Positions 51,723-61,564 of a stretch of 64,000 nucleotides of DNA are shown piece by piece; positions within the stretch are counted from its first letter, which is position 1, and every line of letters begins with the position of its first letter. Origin of the DNA: Saccharomyces paradoxus (lineage: Eukaryota > Ascomycota > Saccharomycetes > Saccharomycetales > Saccharomycetaceae); the NCBI RefSeq assembly GCF_002079055.1, contig NC_047499.1, positions 434,001 through 498,000 on the forward strand, in the 5' to 3' direction. Both the position numbers and the translations under genes were made by a program. The notes under the pieces were generated by a model. It was not told the DNA's origin, did not search any database, and was given only the letters and a program-made list of their open reading frames with translations.

Positions 51723-52296
51723 TTTTCACTTTATTTACTTTAGTGTGTTATACGGATTTACTTAATGAAAAAAGAGAAAGAAAATCACAATCGAAAAAGT
51801 TTAAAGGAGTAGTCTTAAATATAAGAGATTCTAAAGTTTGGAAAATCTGTAATTAAAAGAGGGAAGAGCCCAGTATCAGGAAATCGATCTTATGCATCCA
51901 AAAAAAAGTTGCGTGGATGAAATTTTTTTCAACAAACGTTCTGAGACTTTCGCTGGGGAAGCACGCCTTCCCTAAGAAATTTTCAGAACGGACCAATAAC
52001 AAAGACGGCATAACATCCGTACATTGTCATGATGGTGCAGATGGCTCGGTTTAGGGAATATAAGCAAATAGTGATGAGGATGATGAGCATTATTAGCGAT
52101 ACAAACGGGTATTTTGACAGTTTTTTCGGTTATACCGTAATACTCCAGTACACTGAAGGGTAGATTTAAAGTAAATATTATATTGACACCACAGTAGATG
52201 AAATCCATGGTTTCAATCCTCAACGTTAACAATTATGCACTGTTCATACAATATGTACTGCTATGGCATGTACTTTTATTAGGCAAATTTGATTCT
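51723..52296. other. ASC1 promoter / SPC24 3' region
   Basis: 574 bp. It holds the ASC1 promoter with the Rap1/RPG site at 52013-52024 and A/T-rich tracts closer to the ATG. No extra gene is seen. Confidence 0.45.
52013..52024 (+). promoter_or_regulatory. Rap1 (RPG) site upstream of ASC1
   Basis: ACATCCGTACAT is an exact ribosomal-protein-gene type Rap1 site, about 290-300 bp before the ASC1 ATG. ASC1 is co-regulated with ribosomal proteins in yeast. The motif is seen; binding is inferred. Confidence 0.75.
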
Positions 52297-52938
52297 TCAC
52301 TTGCCTAATCTTTCCCATATGTATTTGGTCTTATAAAAGTCACTTAAGTTATTGTCCAAAGGTAGAACATCAATATTACCGTCATTTTTTCTGTTGATAA
52401 GGACTTGATCATTTTCTAAATCTAAAATGACTCCTAACGATCTGAATAGTTTCAATTTCAGAATGATCTCATTTGCTTCTGGGGTGACTGCACTTTGCTC
52501 TTCCAACTCGGGTTCAATTATTTTTGCCTTTATTTTGGAACCGTCCGCTGTGGATATTATCTCACTATCTTTAATATACAGTTTCATCTTTTCGTCCAAT
52601 TCACTTCGAAGTGACACAATATTACGTTCCAGTCCGTCCAAATCCTTTAGAAGCCTAACTAGCTCGTCTTTACTACCAAATTCATTGCTCTCTTCATTAG
52701 TATATTCTAAGTCTCCTTCTAATTTAGCAATACTTATCCTTTCTGCATTCAACTTCTTGTTCGACTCCGATACCTTTGAATGCTCCTTGACAATTCTCGC
52801 TTCGCTTTCCTCCCTTATAATATCAAGATCATGGCGGATTCTTTTCATGGCGTCAACATCTTGTTGAATATTGAAACTTTCTCTGACCTCTTTTAGGAAT
52901 TCAATTGGATTATCGAGTAGATTATCCTTTTGTGACAT
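52297..52938 (-). CDS. SPC24: Ndc80 complex kinetochore subunit Spc24
   Basis: The 213-residue protein has a coiled coil over roughly residues 20-150 (SEARIVKEHSKVSESNKK, then LRSELDEKMKLYIKD) and a small globular C-terminal RWD-like domain (about 155-213) that with Spc25 docks the Ndc80 complex onto Cnn1/Mif2-MIND. Length equals the reference. It is essential in yeast. It is the second kinetochore gene of the window after CTF13, with no sign that this is more than chance. Confidence 0.96.
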   Translation of the reverse strand: MSQKDNLLDNPIEFLKEVRESFNIQQDVDAMKRIRHDLDIIREESEARIVKEHSKVSESNKKLNAERISIAKLEGDLEYTNEESNEFGSKDELVRLLKDLDGLERNIVSLRSELDEKMKLYIKDSEIISTADGSKIKAKIIEPELEEQSAVTPEANEIILKLKLFRSLGVILDLENDQVLINRKNDGNIDVLPLDNNLSDFYKTKYIWERLGK

Positions 52939-53204
52939 GACCGTCTTGCGTTGCTTTTTGTTATAATTATTCTTTTTGCCTTGTTACTTCCTTCCATCTA
53001 TAGCAGAGCCACTACGATGATAATCTTAAAAGAGTTCACTGTTTATGTTTACTTTTGGCGCGCCTTTCGCAGCCGGGTAGCATTTCAACTATAACGGGCC
53101 TTTTACTACTGAATCAAATCTATTCAATATAATAATATAATAAAAAGTACTACAAAAGCTATGTTTAAAAAAAGTAGCCACCAAATATGTTCCGTACACT
53201 TCAT

Positions 53205-53795
53205 TTACTGAGCTAGCAAATAGGTCCCTAAGACGAGTGTGCCGGCCAAAACGATCGATCCGGTTTTTATAACCCCACGATTGGTCAATTCGTAACCCAT
53301 ATCCCAGATGAGGTGTCTTATACCGTTACCAAAGTGAAATGCAAACAGATATCCTGCAGAGCCCTTGACCAGCCATTGGGACCACTTGGGTAGCTTTTCA
53401 TGATACCACTCGTTTAAATCCTGAAAGGTTGTATCCATTCCCATTATTGTCGTCACACCCAAGGTAATTGTGAAAGCGTAGAATCCAAGAGCGAGTAAGA
53501 CGCCCGATATACGATGCAATGAAGAAAGATACCAGCTCATTTCGGGCTCATAAACAGTTAGATGCGGAGAGATCGGTCTTTGCTTCCTCTGGGACACTAA
53601 GAGCTCCTCTTCCCTTTTGTTCGACCAAAGATCAGATTTGAATACGCGACCAGCATGAAATTCTTTCGATAAAAGGCCCTTTTTGCCATTGGAGACATTA
53701 TTATGCAAAAGAAATGGTATGCTGATTCTTGGCACGAATAAATATGCTCGGGGGAGTCCGACTAAAGGCGATATTTTATGAATGGTTGCTTTCAT
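53205..53795 (-). CDS. SHH3: Sdh3 homologue Shh3 (mitochondrial inner membrane)
   Basis: The 196-residue protein is a succinate dehydrogenase cytochrome b subunit family member, paralogous to Sdh3. The N-terminal 60 residues are basic and presequence-like. The family signature RPISPHLTVYEPEMSWY precedes SLHRISGVLLALGFYAF, a first membrane helix with the conserved His; two more helices follow (YLFAFHFGNGIRHL and the C-terminal SIVLAGTLVLGTYLLAQ). The second segment contains the HxxNGxRHL-type heme region. S. cerevisiae Shh3 is a little-understood alternative to Sdh3 also seen with TIM22-type machinery. Length equals the reference. Confidence 0.95.
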   Translation of the reverse strand: MKATIHKISPLVGLPRAYLFVPRISIPFLLHNNVSNGKKGLLSKEFHAGRVFKSDLWSNKREEELLVSQRKQRPISPHLTVYEPEMSWYLSSLHRISGVLLALGFYAFTITLGVTTIMGMDTTFQDLNEWYHEKLPKWSQWLVKGSAGYLFAFHFGNGIRHLIWDMGYELTNRGVIKTGSIVLAGTLVLGTYLLAQ

Positions 53796-54330
53796 TATTC
53801 TTATGATCCTGAGTATTTCTCACTTCCGCTTAGCCACTATCATGGTTGCAACGAATGAACCTCATGAAGAAGAAATAGACATCATTCCAATTTTATCTGC
53901 CACTATTTAAAATCTTCAATTTTTTTTTTTTGCTATAAGCAATGTATCCCTAATCCCTTTTTTTTACGTTTTGAGTAGTCAGTAAATCCTTTAGTTTGAA
54001 GAGTGTGAAATAAAAGAAACTGGTGTGTATACCATTCGTGATAAGAATAGTTTCTAATTAAGGATACTTTTTCTTTGTAATTTGGTTTTACAAACTGTCG
54101 GAATGTTGGATGGATGGTGTTTTGACCTGTTCTGTAAAAAATTACTGGTAGAAAAATTAGTTTGAAGGTTTTCAATAGCGTTGACGAACAATTATGTTGA
54201 ACGATAATCGCATGCTATGCAGGCACTTCTGGTATAACATGCAAAGACTACTATTCAAGTCACGAGGATATTATTAAAACACGATGTTGAAAGATTATAA
54301 TTAAATTTTATGCGAAGTTGCTGACCCTCG
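53796..54330. other. SHH3 upstream region
   Basis: 535 bp, AT-rich, carrying the SHH3 promoter. A minus-strand frame at 53933-54175 starts at TTG and is not credible. No gene or LTR is recognised before 54331. Confidence 0.4.
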
Positions 54331-54500
54331 TGGGAATTCCATTATTTAATGAAAGTCATAATATCAGGTTTATATAATATATCAGAAGCTCTCCACGAGG
54401 ATATAGGAATCCACAAAAAAGTATCAACATATTTTACACAACAATGCACTTTTTTCTTTTTCTTCTTTATAAGTTAGCATTCATTATCCTGTTATGCAAC
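54331..54500 (-). mobile_element. Degraded delta LTR fragment (Ty1/Ty2 family)
   Basis: TGGGAATTCCATTATTTAAT followed by sequence near 54395-54420 (GAGGATATAGGAATCCACAA) matches the reverse complement of a delta LTR body. Both ends are missing and it is much diverged, so it is an old fragment. Confidence 0.7.
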
Positions 54501-54544
54501 AACGATATGATAAGTAAATGAAGGTTTAAGGTAAATGAAATTCT

Positions 54545-54650
54545 ATGATGTTACAGGATAATAGATGACGGAGTATAAAACAAAGAAAGAAACGTCTAGA
54601 ATATTTTTCAAATAGTATTTTTTTTTTATGGACTTAGGGGTTTCCAGTCT
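54545..54650 (+). mobile_element. Possible plus-strand delta LTR remnant
   Basis: ACAGGATAATAGATGACGGA and the following AAAGAAAGAA stretch resemble the delta interior in the plus orientation. With the preceding fragment it repeats the head-to-head arrangement seen at 31518-32112. It is weak and old. Confidence 0.4.
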
Positions 54651-54967
54651 GATCATCATTCAATATATTAGTATCCTTACAAGAGGCAAAGTACTAATAA
54701 TCGCCAGCAACTTTGGTAGAATGAGCAAGTTGAAGCGGAGAACAAAATAGATGTCCAGTTGTTATAAATGTACTGGTATTTTTTTATTGTTTTTTTTCTT
54801 GCCTAAAGATAAAATTGAAAAATTATCATTTATCTTCCTTAGGACTCTGTACTTAATAGAAGATCTTCGGCAAGGAGAAGTCTTGTCAACAAGTTCCTTC
54901 CCTGGGACTGTGCATCAAAACTGCGAGGATACCCTGGTCTTAGTTGAGCATTAATACAACAAGAATG
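54651..54967. other. Unassigned DNA between LTR fragments
   Basis: An ATG frame at 54751-54954 gives 67 residues with a Phe-rich hydrophobic start (FLLFFFLP), but it matches nothing I recognise and sits among LTR debris. I treat it as non-coding. Confidence 0.35.
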
Positions 54968-55150
54968 TGTTGTATTACGGGCTCGAGTAATACCGGATGT
55001 CTTGAGAATCCTAAAGGCGTTCGGAAGAGTACCTTGTTGTCAGAGTTATTATCAACTTCATTCGCAGAATGAACTTATCATACATGACTTATGTCTAGGT
55101 TGATAAATCTAATAATGTTGACGTATCCGATTCTGAGATTGGACAAAACA
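54968..55150 (-). mobile_element. Truncated sigma LTR (Ty3 family)
   Basis: It begins TGTTGTATTACGGGCTCGAG, the reverse complement of the sigma right end, and finishes in GGACAAAACA near the sigma left end. At 183 bp it is about half of full length, with interior sequence lost. No target duplication is evident. It lies 11 bp before tRNA-Leu and points away from it, the same geometry as the sigma at tRNA-Lys. It is older than that element. Confidence 0.85.
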
Positions 55151-55161
55151 TAAAAATAAGT

Positions 55162-55276
55162 GGTTGTTTGGCCGAGCGGTCTAAGGCGCCTGATTCAAGA
55201 AAACATCTTGACCGCAGTTAACTGTGGGAATACTCAGGTATCGTAAGATGCAAGAGTTCGAATCTCTTAGCAACCA
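55162..55276 (+). tRNA. tL(CAA): tRNA-Leu (CAA anticodon) with intron
   Basis: The 115-nt gene starts GGTTGTTTGGCC and ends TTAGCAACC plus discriminator A. The anticodon CAA follows CCTGATT, and an intron of about 33 nt lies just 3' of the anticodon, as in S. cerevisiae tRNA-Leu(CAA). The long variable arm and the B box GAGTTCGAATC are present. A T8 terminator lies at 55281-55288. Its position between SHH3 and ASI1 is as in S. cerevisiae. Confidence 0.97.
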
Positions 55277-55599
55277 TTAATTTTTTTTGCCTCGCGCTTT
55301 CTCCTAAAGGCGCCCCTTTATGTTGGAATATTGAAAAGCTACAATCAAAGTTTAAAGCCAGTTGAGTAAGCAAGGCGGAAGAGAGGGCAAACTACAATTA
55401 CGAAAATAATATCAATTTTGTCAGACAAGAAAAAAGACGCATTGACATCAACTTTTTACCACAACAACAATCTTCATTTTTAAAGAGAAGATAATCATTG
55501 CTTACTTTTACATTTTATAGACAATTTGCACTTTGGGGTATTTTTCTTGATTTGATTTGGGTCTTTTTCTTCTTTTTGCAAAGAAACTATGCTAAGAAT
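55277..55599. other. tRNA-Leu to ASI1 region
   Basis: 323 bp with the Pol III terminator at the left edge and the ASI1 promoter. From 55498 the ASI1 frame is already open without an ATG (see findings). Confidence 0.45.
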
Positions 55600-57495
55600 A
55601 TGAACTCTATGAACTCTTCGACTTCTTCTGAAAACGTGTTTATAAATTCATTCAGCTATTTGAATCAGACATCACAAGGTGTAATCCCAGGCAACTCCAC
55701 CTTCGCAAATGTTATCAACTTTCCTTATAGATTAGGACTATCCTTTGTGGGAGCTGTAAACTTGCAGTACCAGCAAACCGTTAAATCTGAAGAAATCCCC
55801 CCAACGCTGAGGTCTGTTTTTGATACAATAGGGTTCTTTTTCAGCCCATACGCCGTATTTTGCTTCGTAATCGCAATCGTGCTGAACCGATTCGTCGTAT
55901 TTTACTCCGTCCTCAACAACGGTGCCAGGCGTACGTTACCATTATGGTTGAGCAATATTTTCCATATATCAGCAGTAGTTGTGTTGATAGCAGTATCATT
56001 AGGTCCACTAGTCTTGGGAAAAGATTTCAAAATATTAAGCAACCCTGTTTTTGCCCAAGAAAAAATTTTACTGAATATATTCTACACTTTTGCTTACTCT
56101 TATTGCGTGGAAACCATATTTACCATCATGCGTAATTCCAGTCCTTTGGAAGGTACTGACTATTCTTTGTTTGAACTTTCAATTCAGTTTTATACAATGA
56201 CTAATAATGATACTAAACTTATCGATTCTGCCGATTACACCGTAGATTGTTCGATGGCTATTCTGAGCAGGATATTGATTCACTTAGTGGAAATTTTTAG
56301 GCTTAGAAATTATCGTCTAATTTTCAGTACCATTATGAACCTCTGTCATATTTGTTACTTAGGGATAAGAGTTAAGAAGGGCGGCTGGAAAAGCCTTCCA
56401 TTTTCAGTGAAATTTAGACACTTCCCAAAACTATTCTCAGTCTCTATTATCTGCATATCATTATTGATTTTTGAATTGTCATGTTTGATTAGGTGGAATC
56501 CATTTGCGAAGTCTCGTAACTCTTGCGAGCTTTTACAGTTTTACCCCCTCAGTAGAAATTGGAAAAAGTATTTAAATTACACAGGAGAAGAAGATTTTTC
56601 TGCTATGGCCACCAAGTTCGCACTATTATTATGCTCAGGAACTGAACTAATGGAGAAGGGCATACGCAGAGAATTTCCGGCTATTAATATTCCAGATAAT
56701 GTCAATGAAAGATTCTTCATTAGCGGCTATTTGAACGAACTTGCTAAACCATGCAAAGAGGATACATCCATTAATTGCCCAAAATACCATTCATCAATAT
56801 CAAGGCGAAGGTATTTTTTGATGCTACCAAATTTTATAATATGCATTATAAAGAAGCTTGTAGGCCAAGTATTCTTTGCCTTCAGGGATAACAAAAACGA
56901 TGAAATTCCTGACAACGAGCCATCAAAAATTTTGAGGATAGCTGAAATGAACCCTCTGAATAATAGTGAGCCTAATAGTGCCGATCACAAAGAAGGTATT
57001 GAACTTGAACTATTGAATACATCCGATGATGACTATTCTGAAGACTACGAACCTTCTGAAGTTGAGTCACTTAGGGATTCTGATGAGGAGGATCTGGAAG
57101 AAGATTCACTAATTTTTAACGAAACTCGGGATGCCCTACTGGATTTATTTTCTTCCAAAGATACTGAAATCCGTACTGATTATAACTGGGTCATTTCAAC
57201 TAGCCACATACTCCAGCAAAAACTATTTTCGAATAAAATTTTAACGAGGGCATCTGTCTTAGATACCACATCAAATGAAGTGAATGAGTCCTTTGGTGCA
57301 GAACGTGATTTTGATTTATCTTGCGCAGTATGCAAAGTCAATGAAAGAAATACAGTATTATGGCCCTGCCGATGTTTTGCCCTTTGCGAGGATTGTAGAA
57401 TTTCTTTGGGCTTACGCGGGTTCAGCACTTGTGTGTGTTGTAGGAGTAAAGTTCACGGGTACTGTAAGGTTCATCCAATTTCAGGTAGTAAATAA
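55600..57495 (+). CDS. ASI1: Inner nuclear membrane RING E3 ligase subunit Asi1
   Basis: The first in-frame ATG is at 55600 (MNSMNSSTSS); S. cerevisiae Asi1 starts at the equivalent of the second ATG, 55609, giving 628 against 624 residues. Several membrane helices are visible (GFFFSPYAVFCFVIAIVL, ISAVVVLIAVSLGPLVL and FSVSIICISLLIFELSC among them). An acidic Ser/Glu-rich linker lies at about 480-540. A C-terminal RING closes the protein (CAVC, CRCF, CEDC and CVCC over about 575-620). With Asi2 and Asi3 it forms the Asi ligase of the inner nuclear membrane, which degrades leaked Stp1/Stp2 and misplaced membrane proteins. It converges with ADE17. Confidence 0.96.
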   Translation: MNSMNSSTSSENVFINSFSYLNQTSQGVIPGNSTFANVINFPYRLGLSFVGAVNLQYQQTVKSEEIPPTLRSVFDTIGFFFSPYAVFCFVIAIVLNRFVVFYSVLNNGARRTLPLWLSNIFHISAVVVLIAVSLGPLVLGKDFKILSNPVFAQEKILLNIFYTFAYSYCVETIFTIMRNSSPLEGTDYSLFELSIQFYTMTNNDTKLIDSADYTVDCSMAILSRILIHLVEIFRLRNYRLIFSTIMNLCHICYLGIRVKKGGWKSLPFSVKFRHFPKLFSVSIICISLLIFELSCLIRWNPFAKSRNSCELLQFYPLSRNWKKYLNYTGEEDFSAMATKFALLLCSGTELMEKGIRREFPAINIPDNVNERFFISGYLNELAKPCKEDTSINCPKYHSSISRRRYFLMLPNFIICIIKKLVGQVFFAFRDNKNDEIPDNEPSKILRIAEMNPLNNSEPNSADHKEGIELELLNTSDDDYSEDYEPSEVESLRDSDEEDLEEDSLIFNETRDALLDLFSSKDTEIRTDYNWVISTSHILQQKLFSNKILTRASVLDTTSNEVNESFGAERDFDLSCAVCKVNERNTVLWPCRCFALCEDCRISLGLRGFSTCVCCRSKVHGYCKVHPISGSK

Positions 57496-57782
57496 TAATT
57501 TGGCAATTCTTCCATGGCATTTAAAGGATATTACATATGAGAGCTCTGGCAATAATTTATACCTCGAGTTTTCAGGTATTGCGCATATAATATCAATCAA
57601 TAAATCAATTTTCTCTTTCTTTTGGGAAGTGTTCGAATTCAAATTGTACTTAACGTATCGTATCATTAGTGTATATAAAAGTATCTGTGGTGATTATATC
57701 ATTAGAGAGAAAAAGAATAAACTATACATCGATTTGCTGTCGTTTCTGTATTTATGGGACATTAACTTCAACATTATGTCAT

Positions 57783-59561
57783 CTAATGGTGGAACAAACG
57801 GATTGGATTCTCAACGTAAACGAGATCGAATGAATCCGCAGCTGAAAAGACAACTTTGTCCATGACAGAACCAGATGGAGCGGCAATGTATTTAACACCG
57901 GATTTGACAGCTCTGTAGACATTGTCTGGGAATGGGAAAAACGCGTCTGATGACAAGGAAACGTTGGTTAATTGACTCAACCATTCCTTTCTCTCTTCTG
58001 GAGTAAATGGTTTTGGAATCTTCTCGAACTTGGATTGGTATTCAGACAATTCTGGTTCTTCGGTTGGAATTTGGCCGGTTACGAACAAATCGATAGCATT
58101 GGATTTTTCTGGTCTCTTAACGCCTTTAGCCCATTTGATCTCCAAAACTCTAGGATGTTGCCTGAACCACCAATTATCAGCCTTATCACCAGCTAATCTT
58201 GTACAATGGATCCTAGATTGTTGACCTGCACCCAATCCGACAACCATACCATTTCTAGCATAACATACGGAATTTGATTGGGTATATTTAATAGCAATGG
58301 TAGCAACTGTTAAATCAATTATGGCTTGCTCAGTGAGATTCTTATTTTGAGAAACAATTTCTTTGAAAGTTGATTGATTGATGATAGCATCGTTCCTCTT
58401 TTGTTCCAAAGTCACACCGTATACTTGTCTTCTTTCAACAGCTTCTGGAACATAGTTTGGATCAATCTGTAGTATGCAGTACTTACCGCCCTTCTTCTTG
58501 GATAGGATGGCCAAGGCCTCAGGTTCATAACCTGGAGCAATAACACCGTCAGAAACTTCTCTGGAGATGATCTTGGCTGTTGGAACATCGACTATGTTGG
58601 AAAGAGCGATCCAGTCACCAAAAGAAGACATTCTATCGGCGCCACGGGCTCTGGCATAGGCACATGCTAAAGGAGATAAGTTTTCAATGTCAGAAACGAA
58701 ATAAACTTGCTTTTCAACATCAGATAATGGGATACCCACAGCGGCACCAGCTGGTGAGACATGCTTGAAAGAAGCTGCTGCTGGTAAATTTAACGAGGCG
58801 GATAATTCCTTGACCAGAGGCCAGGAATTTAGAGCATCCAACAAATTAATGTAACCTGGTGAACCACATAGGACTTTGAAAGGTAAACTATCTTGTTGAC
58901 TGACGTAAGCTTGAGCTGGCTTTTGGTGTGGGTTAGCACCATAACGTAAGGTAATTTGAGCTTGGCCTTCAGAGTACTGTTTCCTGAAGAAATCGGAAAT
59001 CGCAGCGTCATAATCAGCTGTGTGTTCGAAAGCTTTTAGTGCCAATCTATTCCTCAAATCTTGAGAGATTTCACCGTTATTGGATATTTCGCTCAAGAAT
59101 TCGGAGTAATCCTTTGGATCAGATAAAATAGTGACTCTAGCGTGGTTTTTAGCAGCAGCCCTTAATAGAGTAACACCACCAATGTCAATTTCCTCTACAG
59201 CTTCTGGAATGGTTACACCTACCTTGGCAACAGTTTCTTTGAATGGATACAAGTTACAAACGACGTAATCGACTTTTTCAATGTGCTGTTCCTTCAAATC
59301 TTTCTCATCACTATCGATATCTCTAGCAAGAATACCACCATGAACGGCTGGATGTAAAGTCTTCACTCTTCCTCCTAACATTTCTGGGGCGTGAGTGATA
59401 GCAGAAACGTCTTCGATTGGAAAACCAGCATCACGGATCATACGAGCAGTACCACCAGAAGCGAGGATACGGACATTCTTCTCGATTAGACCTCTGGCTA
59501 AATCAAGTAAACCTGTCTTGTCGTAGACGGATAGGATTGCAGTTTTTGTGTAATTGGCCAT
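57783..59561 (-). CDS. ADE17: AICAR transformylase / IMP cyclohydrolase Ade17
   Basis: The ATG at 59561 ([17 protein letters not shown]) gives 592 residues, the S. cerevisiae length; the frame is open ten codons further to a TTG. This bifunctional enzyme does the last two steps of purine synthesis: AICAR formylation with 10-formyl-THF, then ring closure to IMP. Residues 1-200 are the MGS-like IMP cyclohydrolase domain ([29 protein letters not shown]). The remainder is the transformylase, with the catalytic Lys-His in [13 protein letters not shown] near 265. ADE16 is the paralogue. Two TGACTC words upstream fit Bas1/Pho2 control of ADE genes. Confidence 0.98.
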   Translation of the reverse strand: MANYTKTAILSVYDKTGLLDLARGLIEKNVRILASGGTARMIRDAGFPIEDVSAITHAPEMLGGRVKTLHPAVHGGILARDIDSDEKDLKEQHIEKVDYVVCNLYPFKETVAKVGVTIPEAVEEIDIGGVTLLRAAAKNHARVTILSDPKDYSEFLSEISNNGEISQDLRNRLALKAFEHTADYDAAISDFFRKQYSEGQAQITLRYGANPHQKPAQAYVSQQDSLPFKVLCGSPGYINLLDALNSWPLVKELSASLNLPAAASFKHVSPAGAAVGIPLSDVEKQVYFVSDIENLSPLACAYARARGADRMSSFGDWIALSNIVDVPTAKIISREVSDGVIAPGYEPEALAILSKKKGGKYCILQIDPNYVPEAVERRQVYGVTLEQKRNDAIINQSTFKEIVSQNKNLTEQAIIDLTVATIAIKYTQSNSVCYARNGMVVGLGAGQQSRIHCTRLAGDKADNWWFRQHPRVLEIKWAKGVKRPEKSNAIDLFVTGQIPTEEPELSEYQSKFEKIPKPFTPEERKEWLSQLTNVSLSSDAFFPFPDNVYRAVKSGVKYIAAPSGSVMDKVVFSAADSFDLVYVENPIRLFHH

Positions 59562-59731
59562 ATTGATGATGATATGTGCTTTGATATCCAAGCTAGCAAA
59601 ACAACTTCAAGTGCTACTCGTTGTTGATAGGAAGGATATTACGCACTACAGTAAAGTTTGAACCGAGCGTACATTTATATACATAGATCCGAACGTGATA
59701 TGCACATCCGAATATTAACAAGTTATGAGAG

Positions 59732-59864
59732 GAGTCAATTCATTTCTGGGTTCATCCAGATACATTGCAGGGTAGGGTCTTCTTTATGAAGGACAAGCTG
59801 ACTTCTGCAATGACTTAGTTGGCATGATTAATATTGTTCGTTCCCGCTGAGGAAAAAAGAGTCA
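59732..59864 (-). promoter_or_regulatory. Bas1/Gcn4-type TGACTC sites upstream of ADE17
   Basis: GAGTCA, the reverse complement of TGACTC, lies at 59732-59737 and 59859-59864, about 170 and 300 bp before the ADE17 ATG. Paired TGACTC sites are characteristic of Bas1/Pho2-controlled purine genes. Occupancy is inferred. Confidence 0.7.
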
Positions 59865-60000
59865 AAAGCCGCAAATTTTCAAATTACGTGCGCTGCTAAA
59901 GTGCGAAGAATAAAAAAATCAAGTAGGAAGAAAAGAGGAACGATGGATTAAAAAAATGCATTCAAATATTATTATTGATCTATATACGGTTCTAATTAGT

Positions 60001-60615
60001 TTACTTTCTATATCTCCATAGAGACAAAGTGTTTTGCCTCTTCCAGGTCTTTCTTCTACCGGCCTTGGTGTTGTTGAATCTGTGACCCTTGTTGATACCT
60101 CTGGATTTCTTACCAGTGGCAGTCAATCCTCTAGCTTCACGGTGCTTGTGAACTGGGTTACAGATCCAGTTGTAACGAGCATCTCTTCTGATAGCCTTGT
60201 GTTGAGGGTCGACCAAGATAACTTCGAAGTACTTGTAAGTAGAATCTTGGTTAATCCAGTAGGAGTTCAAGACCCTCAAGTTAGCAGCACGACGACCAAC
60301 TCTTTCTTCAGCGGTAGCTCTCAAGGATCTTTGGTATTTCAGTTCATTGACACCTTGGTTAGTTGGCTTACCGTAAGTAGCACCCTTTGGAACAGGTCTC
60401 TTTCTGTTACCACGTCTAACTCTGACACGATAGATAACGAAACCTTGCTTGGCCTTGTAACCTAATCTTCTAGCCTTGTCTGGTCTAGTTGGTCTAGCGG
60501 CTCTGTGAATGACATTCTTTTGTCTGTATTCCCAGACTCTGACTCTTTGCAAGAATCTCAAAACATCAGATTGTTTTTTTCTTTGTAGCTCTTCTAAATA
60601 TTTGTAGGCTCCCAT
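60001..60615 (-). CDS. RPL15B: Ribosomal protein eL15, Rpl15B
   Basis: The 204-residue, highly basic protein begins [18 protein letters not shown] and is nearly identical to S. cerevisiae Rpl15 over its full length. It is an essential-type component of the 60S subunit; RPL15A is the paralogue elsewhere. There is no intron, unlike many yeast RP genes, as is known for this pair. Codon use is strongly biased, with few codon types, as in highly expressed genes. A 143-residue antisense frame within it is an artefact of this bias. Confidence 0.98.
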   Translation of the reverse strand: MGAYKYLEELQRKKQSDVLRFLQRVRVWEYRQKNVIHRAARPTRPDKARRLGYKAKQGFVIYRVRVRRGNRKRPVPKGATYGKPTNQGVNELKYQRSLRATAEERVGRRAANLRVLNSYWINQDSTYKYFEVILVDPQHKAIRRDARYNWICNPVHKHREARGLTATGKKSRGINKGHRFNNTKAGRRKTWKRQNTLSLWRYRK

Positions 60616-61564
60616 TGCTTGCGTAGTTGGTAGTTTGTGTCTGTCTTTGCGTTAGCGTACACCAATTACTATTAATTCTAGCGTACCAAGACTGAATGAA
60701 AGTTTCAATGGCTTAAGTAAAGGAAAAACTGAAAAAAAAAAAACGAAAAAAAAAAAAAAGGGAGAAATTCCGGGTAATGACGAAAACAGCAATCTAGGTG
60801 ACTACCTACTGACCACACGTTTGTAGAGTATGCGAGGGATGATACGGTGTTCTGACAATCGACACAGACAAGAGAGGAAAAGAACTTTTTTCCCTTTCCA
60901 AAAGAGGTGGAGGAGTCTGTCTTGCATGGCGGCAGAGTCGCTTTATTCATTTGTCTGTACAGACCCAGCAAAATGTTTCGATCATATATTCCCTACTATG
61001 GAAAATTGCACGCGCAATAGAAAACATTTTACTGATCTGTACCTTGAGCGACCTTAATGAGCGCTTGACTGGCAAATAGGGTTGCGTGGAGGCGGTGTTG
61101 CCACAAACCAGTACGACCAAATTATTCCTGCAAGCCATCGTAATGAGGCAGATTTTATGCTGCAGTAAAGCGGCACTTAGCCTCCATTACCGAAATTTAC
61201 TTCCGTTGAATGCACGTTGGCCAGAATGTCTCTCATCCCCCTTGTGCTGCGCAGATAACAACGCGTTGGTGCGTTCTAGAACGCGAAGATTGCGAAACAC
61301 GCCCCCGAACTGACGTAGCATATATTTTCTTCCAGTATTGCCCAATGCGGAAACCACATTGCCATATTAGTAAAAAATACAATGGCTAGTTTGATCTATT
61401 TTTGGGTTATGGTGTCTCGAGCGTAAAAAGTGAAAAAAAAGTATATAAACAATCTGAATCTGAGACATAATTCTGTTTTATAGCTTATCGAGTGTGATAT
61501 CCTTTACTGAAGTCTGCATCGAAAAACAAACGCAAACCAACCACAGATCTCCTCGATAAAAAAA
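60616..61564. other. RPL15B / NCW1 divergent promoter region
   Basis: 949 bp. Two long A-tracts (about 60728-60760) near RPL15B are poly(dA:dT) elements typical of RP promoters. I find no exact Rap1 consensus by eye. The NCW1-proximal half contains GC-richer segments around 61050-61130 and 61240-61310 and a TATA box at 61442-61449. S. cerevisiae annotates only the dubious ORF YMR122C here. Confidence 0.5.
61442..61449 (+). promoter_or_regulatory. TATA box of NCW1
   Basis: TATATAAA lies 123 bp before the NCW1 ATG, at the usual yeast spacing. The downstream NCW1-like gene has no comparable box. Confidence 0.65.

Noticed and set aside
54751-54954. 67-codon ORF among LTR fragments
   Set aside because: It has an ATG and a hydrophobic start, but there is no recognised family, and it lies in decayed repeat DNA.
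60034-60465. 143-codon plus-strand Ser/Thr/Val-rich ORF
   Set aside because: It resembles a wall protein in composition but is the antisense of RPL15B, whose biased codons create long reverse frames.
61086-61313. 75-codon plus-strand frame upstream of NCW1
   Set aside because: It starts at GTG, has no homology I can name and lies in promoter DNA.
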